Below are positions 1-8,028 of a stretch of DNA of 14,293 nucleotides, piece after piece. The stretch lies in assembly GCA_004151065.3 (NCBI GenBank), contig NWUY0300072702.1, positions 1 to 14,293 of the forward strand, written 5' to 3'. The notes beneath the pieces were generated by a model. That model saw only the letters and a list, made by a program, of their open reading frames with translations. It made no database searches and had not been told where the DNA came from. Source of the DNA: Larix sibirica (lineage: Eukaryota; Streptophyta; Pinopsida; Pinales; Pinaceae). Made by a program: the position numbers and the translations under genes. Every line of letters begins with the position of its first letter. Positions within the stretch are counted from its first letter, which is position 1.

Positions 1-12
1 AACCAACTTCAT
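1..12 (-). pseudogene. LINE-A ORF2, first four codons only
   Basis: ATG at 12-10 followed by AAG TTG GTT reads M-K-L-V and then leaves the window. LINE-E ORF2 starts M-K-A-V-S at the same place relative to its ORF1, so this is read as the start of the endonuclease/reverse transcriptase ORF. Four codons alone would not support a call. The position, directly overlapping the ORF1 stop, does. Confidence 0.55.
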
Positions 13-14
13 TA
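10..14 (-). promoter_or_regulatory. TAATG stop/start overlap between LINE-A ORF1 and ORF2
   Basis: The ORF1 stop TAA (14-12) shares its last A with the ORF2 ATG (12-10). Such UAAUG junctions are known to couple translation by reinitiation in some non-LTR retrotransposons (SART1 of silkworm). LINE-E has the equivalent TGATG at 9340-9344. Confidence 0.6.
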
Positions 15-1337
15 TTTACTATTGTAAATAGAGGTCCCCCCCCTTGGCGTGTCTCTCGTTTTATTTCTTGCTATCCTGGCTCTGGTGTTTCTGCTGAAGG
101 ACATGTCTATTGTTGCTTGAGATCCTTGAGTCTTTTCACATTCGGATTCTTCTTCTCTTATATATTTGCTCGATTTTCACCCTAGTTTTTTGGAATACTT
201 GTCTACAAAGTCTTCCGAAGAGGTAGGGGAGGCAACGTATCTGGATTTGGTGATGTATGCGTAGGAAGGAGAGGGCGTTTCTTTGTCTTTTTTAGGGCTT
301 GAGATTTTCTGGGGTTGGGAATGTTTTGGGGATTCTTGGATCTAAGGGGCCTCTTGGGATTCCTGATGTTCGAGGATTTCTCCTTCTTCTGGGGCTTCAG
401 GGGTTTCCTGAGATTTTGGAGTTTCGAGGATTTTGAATATATTCTCATTATTAATGGCCATAGATTTTTTATGCTGGGGGTTCTTTCTCGTGCCTTGATT
501 TCTTTTGAGAGGATCTTTGGTCTAGATTTGGAATTAGGATTTTTTTGAATGGCTATCCATTAATATTTTTTCCCTTCTGAGTCCATATCTATGGGTTTTT
601 TTTGCAATATCAAGCGAAGTGCCCATATTCATGCTAGTACTTGCATTTGAATGGGATTTTCTCATAATCAAGCGTCTAGATGTGAGACTTGCCTACCACT
701 GTGAGGTTTATAGCTTCTAAGAGTCCATGTTCGAGGTCAAATTCAACGTAGATCCTTGTGCATGAGTATTGATTCTTCATGTCTACTTTGTCTATGTATT
801 TTTCGAGGACGTTCCCTATGGCTTCTAATGATTTGGGATTCTAGTAGTGGAGAGGGAGGTACGGGAGTCTCACCCAAACTGGAACTGCGGAGGGGACATC
901 TTGAGTCGGATCAAAGTCTGGATTCCATTTGTTTAGGTAGAGCCCTTGTGGTCCCATGAAGTACGACCCATTCCTAAAAATTAGCTCTCGATCATGCTTT
1001 CTTTCGAAGACAAAAGCGAAGAATCCCTTTCCTAGAAGGTAAGAGTTGACATTCTCTGAGATTAGGTTCCTCCAATTTTTTTGAACCCAAGTATCAATAG
1101 CTTTTGGAGAGGGCCAAAGACCTGTGAATTGACCAATTAAGCCTCGTTTCTAGAGATTAAGAGCAGTTTTGCACAGTTGCTCGATCAGGAGTGCTACCGT
1201 GGGTATTTCAGATAGCTTTTCACAATTTTTTTATGAGAAGCTGACAAGGTCTTTTTTCCTTGCACATAGATGAGCTTCATGCATTCGCTGAGATCAGGTG
1301 GAGGGGGAGGGGGGTCAGGGTATCCATCAAAGGCCAT
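12..1337 (-). pseudogene. LINE-A ORF1 (DUF4283-like, zinc-knuckle RNA-binding protein), decayed
   Basis: ORF1 proteins of plant L1 elements bind the element RNA; no enzymatic activity is expected. The chosen start at 1337 begins MAFDGYPDPPPPPDL, a proline-rich N terminus, then a frameshift near an A-rich run leads into the DUF4283-like core. Diagnostic strings in the core are GLIGQFTGLWPSP, KNWRNLI, GKGFFAFVF, YFMGPQGLYL, FDPTQDVPSAVPVWVRLPYL and EAIGNVLEKYIDK. A knuckle-like KCKY-stop-HEYGHFA-stop-YC follows, with stops at the second Cys position and inside the last spacer. The C-terminal half is Ser/Pro/Glu/Lys-rich and contains YITKSRYVASP and MSFSRNTRARIARNK, the latter matching the C-terminal region of LINE-E ORF1. 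It ends SIYNSK-TAA at 14-12. At least eight in-frame stops and one frameshift make it non-functional. The 81-codon open frame at 203-448 minus is a shadow of this gene. Confidence 0.78.
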
Positions 1338-1550
1338 CAAGGAGCTCAAGGCCTGAGCCCTAGCTTAAGGATGCGATCAAGGTTTTGTTTCATTGGTCAG
1401 GGTAGAGGATACGTCGAAGTGCAGAGGCCCAAGTCCAGGTTGCGATCAGGGATCGGTGCAGAATCTGAGCGCAACCTCTAGAAAAGAGTCGAATTCGCAC
1501 TCAATCGCTGGTTGATCCACTCAAAGAATTCACAACTTTAAAACTCAAAG

Positions 1551-1619
1551 ATACCCTCAACTATTAATAGGTGACACCCTCAACTATTTATAGGTGATAC
1601 CCTCAACAGTTAATAAATG
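1551..1619. repeat. Three tandem 23-bp units
   Basis: Units at 1551-1573, 1574-1596 and 1597-1619 share a core of (A)(T/C)ACCCTCAAC followed by an AT-rich tail ending in RRTG. Units 1 and 2 differ at two positions; unit 3 is more diverged. Read on the minus strand, the third unit continues the LINE-B reverse transcriptase frame (LLTVEGIT), so the array looks like a local expansion of LINE coding sequence. Confidence 0.85.
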
Positions 1620-1930
1620 AAGTTGTGGTGATAAGGTACAACCTTGTCTTAATCCTTATGTGGGTTTGAAGAATAGAGATGCAACCCCATTGACGAGGAC
1701 TATAAAATTTATCAATGTCACAAGTTCCATGATGCAGTTTACAACTATTAGACTAAATCCCACATGTATTAGCAAAAACATCAAGTAGAGCCAACAAGTT
1801 ATATCATATGATTTTGACAAGTCTAACTTAGTAATAATTATAGGCAAATGCTTTACTCTAATGGTGTGTAATCCTTCTTGGACAAATCCAATAATTTCAT
1901 GAATTTGTTGTCACTTATTTAAACTTTTAC
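1600..1930 (-). pseudogene. LINE-B: reverse transcriptase fragment of a second non-LTR element
   Basis: This is part of the polymerase that copies element RNA into DNA at the nicked target. On the minus strand the catalytic motif A region reads TKLDLSKSYD (1832-1803), with the usual LD-x3-YD spacing. It is followed by CIMELVTLINF, LVNGVASLFFKPT, a stop, then GLRQGCTLSPQL (about 1655-1620), the classic block between motifs A and B of LINE reverse transcriptases. Only the fingers/palm centre survives. Upstream, GFVQEG near 1900 may be the remnant of the G-F-V-x-G-R-Q box. The YADD/FADD active-site box is absent. Its sequence differs from the RT of LINE-E and it lies on the wrong side of LINE-C to be part of that element, so it is a separate insertion. 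Confidence 0.72.
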
Positions 1931-1977
1931 ACTTGCAAAATATTTTTGGTCTTTTACGTTATAGATTTCGTTAAGAT

Positions 1978-2160
1978 TATTTTTTTTCAATGGAAATCAT
2001 CACGGGAAACCCTCAGGTACTTCCCCTCATTTCGAGGATGGTACCCAAGGTAAACCATCGAGATGCAATGATTAAGTAACCTAACGACCCCAAGGCCTTC
2101 TGCTTGCTTTTCACAGCACTCAACCACTTGAGCTAACCCACGAGGCTAAGCTAAGCTTTA
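1978..2160 (-). mobile_element. tRNA-derived SINE-like element
   Basis: On the minus strand, TAGCTCAAGTGG at 2135-2124 matches the RNA polymerase III A-box consensus TRGYNNARNNGG at every fixed position. About 35 bases downstream lies a partial B-box (GGGTCGTTAGG, 2090-2080) that keeps the GG-TCG core but not the final CC. A tRNA-unrelated body follows, and the element ends in an A8 run (T8 on plus, 1980-1987), which fits the usual tRNA head, body and A tail of a SINE. It would be mobilised by LINE reverse transcriptase. No clear target-site duplication was found, so the ends are approximate. Confidence 0.5.
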
Positions 2161-2495
2161 ATTAACTAATTGAGCTTACATTTTCTTAAATATTTTTGGT
2201 ATTTTAATGTTTTTTTTCCTAAGTAATTGTTTGATTTATGTGTGTGCATGTAGCTTAGGTTTTTTATATATGTATATTCTAATCCATATTCTTGATTGAA
2301 TGTAGAATTTAATTTATTTATTTAACTGCAAGAAGGTTGTGAAGGTGTAGCAATTTATGTGAATTCTAGTTCCATTTTTTTAATTAATTTGTTGGTTTGC
2401 TCATTGCTCTATTGACTCAATTCACTCACCAAGTTTTTTGGTGCTTTTGAATTTGGTTATTATAGTTTTTTAATACGTGTCTTCTTATTTATATA
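2161..2495. other. AT-rich stretch, nothing recognised
   Basis: Long T runs and AT-rich sequence on the plus strand with no open frame, no domain match by eye and no repeat structure beyond simple homopolymers. Confidence 0.6.
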
Positions 2496-2862
2496 TGTTT
2501 AATATAGTTTTTTTCTTATTGTTTATTATTATTGTTATTTTCAGGAAAAAAATTGTATTTGATATTTCTAAGATTGAAAACAAAATACACATGATCATGC
2601 CTTTCAATTCTTAGACAATTTTTTAATATCTTTACCCTAGAATTCTACAACATATTGCAGTCCTTCTTCAACATATATGTAGCTGTCAAAAGAGACAAAC
2701 ACTTATACATATTCTAGACTTTTTTGTCCCAACAATAAAAAACCGTGTTGAATAAAAACTGTTATGAGAAGCAGACTAACCAAAAAATCAAAACCATTAA
2801 AACAATGACCTAATAGATTCAACAAAAAAGACATTTCCTCTAAAAATTTATTTAGTCAAAGT

Positions 2863-3251
2863 TCATCCATTCATCAAAAGGGCTTCTTTTAAAAGATTGT
2901 CTAACTTGGAATTGAATTCCCTGTAGATATTAGCAAATGAGACTTCTACGAACTACATTTTTGCCTCCAAAGTTTTTGTCATTATGGGATAAAGGGATAT
3001 ATTTGAAATTTCTCTTCTAACATTTTCCCAATCCATCAAAATATTTGAGTCCCATATCACCCATAACTTGCTTACACCTTTAATAACTACTATTTTATCA
3101 ATATCCACAAGGCGTAGAATTATGCTATGTTATTTGTTCCTTGACCCGACCCATATTTTAAAAGGGAGTAATTATCATTATTTAAAAAAAGTATAGTCCC
3201 TATACAACACATACTTGTTGTACCTTTTCATGCACCGTCAAATAAACCCCA
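2863..3251 (-). other. RNase H domain within LINE-C ORF2
   Basis: Starts with the F-D-G-A strand typical of RNase H. A hydrophobic second strand, the NNIA-x-FYALW helix (acidic residue replaced by a stop) and the WDSN strand follow, then the C-terminal Y-R-E-x-N-x-x-x-D segment. RNase H domains of this type are known in plant L1 LINEs, located C-terminal to the RT and Cys-His region, as here. Confidence 0.72.
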
Positions 3252-4290
3252 AGGTTGTGAGCGATCAATATGTGGTTCCTTCAGGCTTCTAGCTTTCTTC
3301 TTCTTCAGAGTCTTCCAACCTTCTCCATATAACAACATTATTTGATGAAATACTACACTTGAAGTTAGCTCCTTTCCATAAAAATATTATCTTGTTTCGA
3401 TTCACCAAACCCTCCACAAAACATAACAAGGTAAAGCTTTTTTTATTTTTGACAACTTTATTAGAACATTGATCTTCACAACGTTACAACAAAGAGGGTT
3501 TTTCTCATGAGAAGGGAACATTTGAAGACTGTAGAACATATTTCCAAACAAAAATTTTAAAAGGGCAATGAACAAAAGGATCATCCACATATTCACTTGA
3601 ATCCTTACATAGAATGCATGACCCTGGCCCTATCTTCCTCTTTTGACCATTGTCCCAAGACAGTATTTTGTTGGCCAAGGTTAGCTACAAGAATATTTTA
3701 GTTTTAGGAGGGCTTTCTAATTTCCAAACCGGTCTCCACCACCATAGTCTTTCTTCATCTAATACCTCCTCCATTTTATCTTCATGACCTAGTTTATTAG
3801 TTAGCACACCTATAACTTTATTTCTTGACCACTTTATTTCATCAAGGCAATCTTTGAGGATAATGAAATTTTTTTTAAGAAGCGTTGTATACTAATTCAA
3901 GTATACTACCTATTCATCCTAAAACTAAATAACCTCTACAAATTTCCAAATTTGAAGACCTTCCTCTTAAATCCCTTGAAAAGAAGCATAAACAAAATGT
4001 GTTATCCCTTTCTCTTGCAAGGCTTCAATTAGAGCATATTGTGACAATTTGTAGTTTCCACTTTCCCCTATCCAAGCATCAACATTTATTCTCAGTTTTT
4101 CTCATCGAGCTATTTTCCAAGCAATCCAATCACCTAGAATAAGGAAGGAACTTACCAGGTTTTTCCAGGGAATGGAGAACCTTCCAATAGTCCAATGTCT
4201 AAATCATAACCCATTCCCCTTTTTTATTTCAATATATGTTAGTGGGTCATCTCTAAAGTGCAATTCTACTAGAATCCTTACCATTCTTTT
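2863..4290 (-). pseudogene. LINE-C ORF2, C-terminal half: post-RT region, zf-RVT and RNase H, decayed
   Basis: Domains in minus-strand order. The post-RT 'thumb-side' region has FRDDPLTYIEI, IPWKNLV, LGDWIAWKIAR and INVDAWIGESG (about 4265-4070). Then comes zf-RVT, with WWWRPVWKLESPPKTKIF, the Cys pair CILC and HCPF (about 3760-3550), then ALPCYVLWRVWNRNKIIF (about 3435-3380). Last is RNase H, with WGLFDGA at 3251-3231 (first acidic residue), a YGSGQGTNNIA block, WVIWDSNILMDW (another acidic residue) and YREFNSKLDNLLKEAL near the end. It stops at TGA 2865-2863. RNase H would remove the RNA template during reverse transcription. Several stops and a frameshift just after the NNIA block inactivate it. 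The catalytic Glu position after NNIA is a TAA. Short plus-strand frames here are shadows. Confidence 0.78.
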
Positions 4291-4295
4291 GTAGT

Positions 4296-4692
4296 ATGGG
4301 AAAGGATGTTAAAGGGGAATATTTAAAACAACGGTTGGAAGCTAATTGGTCTAAAGTGTTGAGTTATACATCCATCTTCCATTTCCTAGTAAAACGTTGG
4401 ATATGTTTTGAATTGAGAATGGAATGGGATGTTAATTCAGCTATTAAACAAGAATGGTTCTTGTGCCCCTCCTCTCTAACTCTATCATGTTGGAAGCACA
4501 GTTTCAATCCTCAAAGTGAGCCTGTGTATATCTAGCACATATGGGTCCTAACTCTAGGCCTTCCCCTTGAATTTTGGTGCAAAGAGATATTGGCATACTC
4601 ACAATTCGATAGGATAATTCGTCACCTTAGAACGAAACTTTGGGCTCAATCCCTCACCTACATACTAGTGCAAATATCATTTGGTCCTTGAC
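4296..4692 (+). pseudogene. LINE-D: ORF1 fragment (DUF4283-like), opposite in orientation to LINE-C
   Basis: One frame is open for 79 codons, hits a single TAG at 4533-4535 and continues to 4692. It aligns by eye with the DUF4283 core of the other ORF1s here: EWFLCPSSLTLSCWKHSFNP corresponds to the x-Y-F-x(4-6)-L-x-x-W-x-x-x-F-x-P block. HIWVLTLGLPLEFWCKEIL corresponds to the V-W-V-R-L-P-x-L-P-L-H-x-W block, and LTYILVQISF to the later (A/T)-R-I-x-V-E-x-D-L strand. Residue agreement is mainly at structural positions, so this is a different LINE subfamily from LINE-A and LINE-E. The upstream limit of about 4290 coincides with the end of LINE-C. The zinc knuckle is not seen downstream. Confidence 0.6.
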
Positions 4693-5258
4693 CCTTTCCA
4701 TACCTACATCATGACCTAGCACCATTTAAACCTTTTCCTTTTTGGACCTTACACATTTTTTCTTTATGTGCTTCTTTGTTTCAATTGAACCTTCCTTCAA
4801 ATTTGGGGATACTAGCTTTAAAGAACTATTAATTTTATGTGGTGTAACTCAAGATTGACCACCTTCCTGGACAATATGGTTTTAATCCTCCAAAAAAACA
4901 CCTTTGGACCTACATGGTAAAGGCTCCAATTGTACACCTCTACATGCCATCTTCTATTGAGGAACCTAAACATTGTTTACAGACACCATTCATCTCTAAA
5001 AAACCTCTCTCCATCTCATCCTATAGATGAGTCCCATATCTACTTAAGCCTTGGGATTTCTTCCAAGCTTCCAAAATTTCCTCATGTGAGTGAAATATTG
5101 TGGGAGGATTTGGTGAGTTAACCTCTTAATAGTCCACTTGGTCAAGCCCTAGATCCATCACCTAGGAAGCCTAAATACCCAAGACATAATTCCCACTTGC
5201 CTAAAAAATTCGTAGGCTTGAAAAAATAAAAACCTTCACACCTTTGGACCTATAAAAA
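4693..5258 (+). other. Unassigned stretch between LINE-D and the LTR; possible eroded ORF1 tail
   Basis: No domain is recognised. One frame (4930-5229) is open apart from a TAA at 5119-5121 and ends in a basic segment (PSPRKPKYPRH, then KKFVGLKK-stop). A basic C terminus would suit the end of a LINE ORF1 continuing from LINE-D, but no specific motif proves it and the reading between 4692 and 4930 is broken. It is recorded as low-confidence possible coding remnant. Confidence 0.3.
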
Positions 5259-5611
5259 TGTCAGGGTCCTACCCTAACCCCCCTATTTTATCAATGTACA
5301 AGGCCATAAGGCCAATTAGATAGTTAGTGTGTAGTGATTTAATAAAAAAAGGGCCTCTTTATCGAACAAATCCCCCTAGGTGGTTGACCCTAATTAATAA
5401 CAGGACCACAAGTAGTTAGGAGTTTGTTTATTGAAGACATATATAGAGTAGTTAGCTATGTAATGTTTTGCCAGTAATTGCTATTGTATTCAGAGCTTTT
5501 CTCTTGGATGTTTCCCCCTTAAAGAGGCAAGTGAACATATAGATATTTGTATGGTTCTATCTATTCTCTAATGTGTTTTTTTATATTTTCTTTGAATTTA
5601 AGTAAATTACA
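5259..5611 (+). repeat. 5' LTR
   Basis: Begins TGTCAGGGTCCTACC and ends AAATTACA, giving the usual TG...CA ends, 353 bp, and is followed two bases later by the primer-binding site. A TATA-like TATATAG lies at 5440-5446, a suitable place for the LTR promoter. The right end is fixed by the primer-binding site. The left end is inferred from the TG dinucleotide and typical LTR-start look; without a 3' LTR it cannot be verified inside the window. Confidence 0.65.
5440..5446 (+). promoter_or_regulatory. TATA-like box in the LTR
   Basis: TATATAG about 170 bp before the LTR end. It is a plausible RNA polymerase II start signal for the element, but AT-rich DNA gives many such matches. Confidence 0.4.
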
Positions 5612-5613
5612 AG

Positions 5614-5625
5614 TGGTATCAGAGC
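5614..5625 (+). other. Primer-binding site complementary to initiator tRNA-Met 3' end
   Basis: TGGTATCAGAGC is the standard plant retrotransposon primer-binding site for initiator methionine tRNA. It is where minus-strand DNA synthesis starts. It sits 2 bp after the LTR end at 5611, as expected. Confidence 0.88.
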
Positions 5626-6869
5626 ACTTTCTTGGGACAAAAAGGAAGAATTTTTAAAACTAAGGTTTGGCTCTTTCAAACGAGTCATATTGGCATTTTC
5701 ACTCCATTTTTTTTTCATCAAGTTTCAAGGTCTAAAATTTTCAAGACACATCAAGGACACAAGGAAGTAGTGTGGGTCAAACATTCAATTTCTACGTCTT
5801 TAAACATTTAGAGATAAGCCTTGCGTAAGTCAAGGTTTATGACTAGCCCAAAAACTAGCTCTGAACAAGTGTTATAGGTAAAATTGTTACATCTAGAGTT
5901 GGAAAGATCCAAATCGAGTCCCACTAATTCCATTGGAAATAGATAAACCATCGTATATCTAGTCCAATTTTCATATTCAGATCGGAAATATTGGAATATG
6001 TGTGGCAGGCCGTACAACTTTTCTCTTGTGAGAAGTCCAAAATCAACAAGATTTGTGAAAATTACCCTAAATTTTTGTTTGGCAAATCAGAATTTTGCAA
6101 AACTTGTGGAATTCTAGAGTAATCATATCATGATACTAGAGAACAAAAATTCAAACTTAAAGGTGCATAAATTTCAAAGTTAGAAAAGCTTCAAGATCAT
6201 CTCCAAATCAGGGTTTTACAAGGAGTTGTGCTTATTTAAAAATCTTAACTTCCAACCCTACCTTGACAAGTAAGTTATTATCATATGATTGTATATCTCT
6301 TTCTGGTGTTAGCCAACTCAAATTTTTTTATCTTTTTTTACAGACATGTTCCAGTGTCTTTGAATAACACAAAGATCTATTGTTCAAAAGGTAAACCCGC
6401 AATTGGAAGCATACACGCAAAAAATACAAGTAGTACTAAGTCACATTGTTGGACACCTTGTAAAATTTGTTGGTATCCCTTCGAGTAGTGCTGCATTATA
6501 CAACACTTGTATACGTAATTTCAATGTACCCTTGTGTATATTCGAATTCCCCTAGATATACCTGGAACTAACTTTAGATAAAATTGATCGATCGTCTTAA
6601 TGCTATAGTAAACCGATAATAACACTCGGGGAGATCACTCTCCAGTACTTGGGTAGTCGAGTAGTGTGGCCAAGGGAATGGTGAAGCCTCCTTAGTTAGT
6701 GCCTTGAAATATTGGTCCAAGTATTATTGTTGGATATTGCATGTATATAAAAGAGTTGTAACACCTGACACTCCCTCATCTTCGGGACCTTGTAAACCTT
6801 ACTTTCACCTAACAATCCCATGGTGGAAAGTACTCCTCCCTATAAATGCCTTTCAATAACTAGGGAAAC
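5626..6869 (+). other. Non-coding leader between PBS and gag (about 1.2 kb)
   Basis: No convincing coding frame on either strand; short open frames (for example 5808-6017 minus, 6285-6488 plus) show no domain features. The region follows directly from the PBS and leads to the gag start, so it is taken as the element's 5' leader. An unseen internal insertion could account for part of the length. Confidence 0.5.
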
Positions 6870-7905
6870 ATGAATACACGCTCTAATGCCTCAAGTTTTG
6901 ATGCCCTGGAAGAAAAATACAAGAATCTTCAGGCAAAAATACAAGATAATGATGATCAATATCTAAAAAGATGGAACAACTTCAAGAATAAGTATGCAAC
7001 TTAGATCAAAATTTGGATGAGAAGTTAGCAAGGATAAATGGATCCCTTGACTGGCTGACAACTCATGGCATGTAAAAAGAAGTCCCCTAGAATACACAAC
7101 ATAATGAGCCACACCAGGAATGAACATCTCACTTGGGACTATTTAGCCACTAGCAATCCCCTTTGGGTCCTTACAACCATAACCCACACTCCATGGATAA
7201 TAACAATTGGAACCAATGTCCTAAGGTAGACTTAACAAGCTTGATGGATTTAACCATCAGGGTGGGTAACCCAGATAGAAAACTACTTCACCCTTCATGG
7301 CATTACTGATGATATGAAAACTTAGGGTGCATGCCTTGTATTTGGATCTAGAAGGATGGCAATGGTTGAGCGGCATAAAAAATCCAATGGGCACCTCATC
7401 CCATGGATTTTATTTGTTAATTCTTTCCATGGCTATTACGAGCAAGATACTCACTATTTGGAGCAGTTTACCAATTTATGCCCAATAGGCTCAATCGTAG
7501 ACTTTATCTCATCCTTTGAGCAATTAACCATTCATACAGAGAACTTAACATTTTTTTTCTATACATAATGATTCATTAATGGCCTTAAGGAGGAAATTCA
7601 AGCACAAGTCAAAATGCAGCATCACATTACTTGGTTGAAGGCATCTAAGAAGGATCTAGAATCATAAAGAATGATCAATGCACAAATCAACAAACCCTCT
7701 TTTATTCCCCACTCATGCCCTACACAAGTAAATTCTTCAAGCATAATTAATTTGCCTCCCTTGAAAGTAAAAAGGTCGTATTTAGAAAAAATGGAATACT
7801 AACAAAGATGGGGATTTTTCCTATAATTGTGATGAAAAGTATGCTACGGGTCATAAATTTAAAGAATATAAATTGTTTCAAATTGATGTGACCACTCCTA
7901 TAGAC
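6870..7905 (+). pseudogene. gag of the Ty3/gypsy-like element, frameshifted
   Basis: Gag packages the element RNA into cytoplasmic particles. The start ATG (6870-6872) opens a 48-codon segment beginning MNTRSNASSF, rich in charged and Gln/Asn residues and likely coiled coil. After frameshifts, the retrotransposon Gag core is visible in pieces: KLDGFNHQG, VTQIENYFTLHGITDDMK (about 7280-7322) and ALYLDLEGWQW. The open frame 7356-7568 follows, with HKKSNGHLIPW, YLEQFTNL, VDFISSFEQL and TENLT, then NGLKEEIQAQVKMQH. Near the end there is a CCHC-knuckle remnant at 7819-7860 (SYNCDEKYATGHKF). In it the second Cys and the His are kept, but the first and last Cys positions are Ser and Phe. At least four frameshifts and several stops make it dead. 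The family match is by the order and spacing of these blocks. Confidence 0.72.
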
Positions 7906-7937
7906 CATTGTTGGAGAATTACCTCAGGATTGCGTTT

Positions 7938-7976
7938 GGCTGCCTAGGGTTCTAGTAACGGCTGCCTAGGGTTCTA
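7938..7976 (+). repeat. 17-bp direct repeat at 22-bp spacing in the LINE-E 5' leader
   Basis: GGCTGCCTAGGGTTCTA occurs exactly at 7938-7954 and 7960-7976. It lies at the apparent 5' end of LINE-E. Short tandem repeats in LINE 5' regions can be promoter units, but two copies may also be chance duplication. Confidence 0.8.
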
Positions 7977-8028
7977 CAGCTTTGGTCGCCCCTCGTGCGG
8001 CTCCCCCACTGGCCATCGGTTGGCCCTC

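Larger units (their letters stand above)
1..1530 (-). mobile_element. LINE-A: 5' part of a plant L1-like non-LTR retrotransposon, runs off the left edge
   Basis: Read on the minus strand, this stretch holds a leader (about 1530-1338), a decayed ORF1 (1337-12) and the first four codons of ORF2 (12-1). The ORF1 is recognisably homologous to the ORF1 of LINE-E at 8029-9342 in this window, at roughly half identical residues over the central domain by eye, so the two are different subfamilies of one lineage. The right boundary is approximate. It is set where the GC-richer leader gives way to the tandem repeat and LINE-B remains beyond about 1530. No target-site duplication could be assigned because the 3' end is outside the window. 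Confidence 0.8.
2496..4290 (-). mobile_element. LINE-C: 5'-truncated non-LTR retrotransposon, 3' half
   Basis: On the minus strand this holds the end of an L1-like ORF2 (4290-2863), then a non-coding 3' region of about 320 bp. That region finishes in an AAT/AAC-rich tail (about 2541-2500; on plus the sequence is a TTATT-type run). An A/AAT-rich terminus is expected for a LINE. The element starts in the middle of ORF2, as most genomic LINE copies do. The 5' limit of about 4290 is where the minus-strand homology stops and oppositely oriented ORF1-like coding begins. Confidence 0.7.
5259..7920 (+). mobile_element. Ty3/gypsy-like LTR retrotransposon, 5' portion, cut by LINE-E
   Basis: The order is 5' LTR (5259-5611), initiator-Met tRNA primer-binding site (5614-5625), non-coding leader (to 6869), and decayed gag (6870 to about 7900). 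The gag resembles the plant Ty3/gypsy Gag family, not copia. No protease, reverse transcriptase, integrase or 3' LTR is present. The sequence switches to the 5' leader of LINE-E at about 7920, so LINE-E appears to have inserted into or replaced the downstream part. Confidence 0.72.

Noticed and set aside
2124-2135. A functional tRNA gene on the minus strand
   Set aside because: The A-box is good but the B-box is degraded and no cloverleaf with a 7-bp acceptor stem could be drawn; a SINE head fits better.
1600-4290. LINE-B and LINE-C as one minus-strand element
   Set aside because: The order is wrong: RT lies downstream of RNase H when read on the minus strand, and a SINE and the LINE-C 3' tail lie between them.
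6629-6642. Small hairpin GGAGA-TCAC-TCTCC in the LTR-element leader
   Set aside because: A five-base stem is expected by chance in a leader this long and nothing ties it to packaging or termination.
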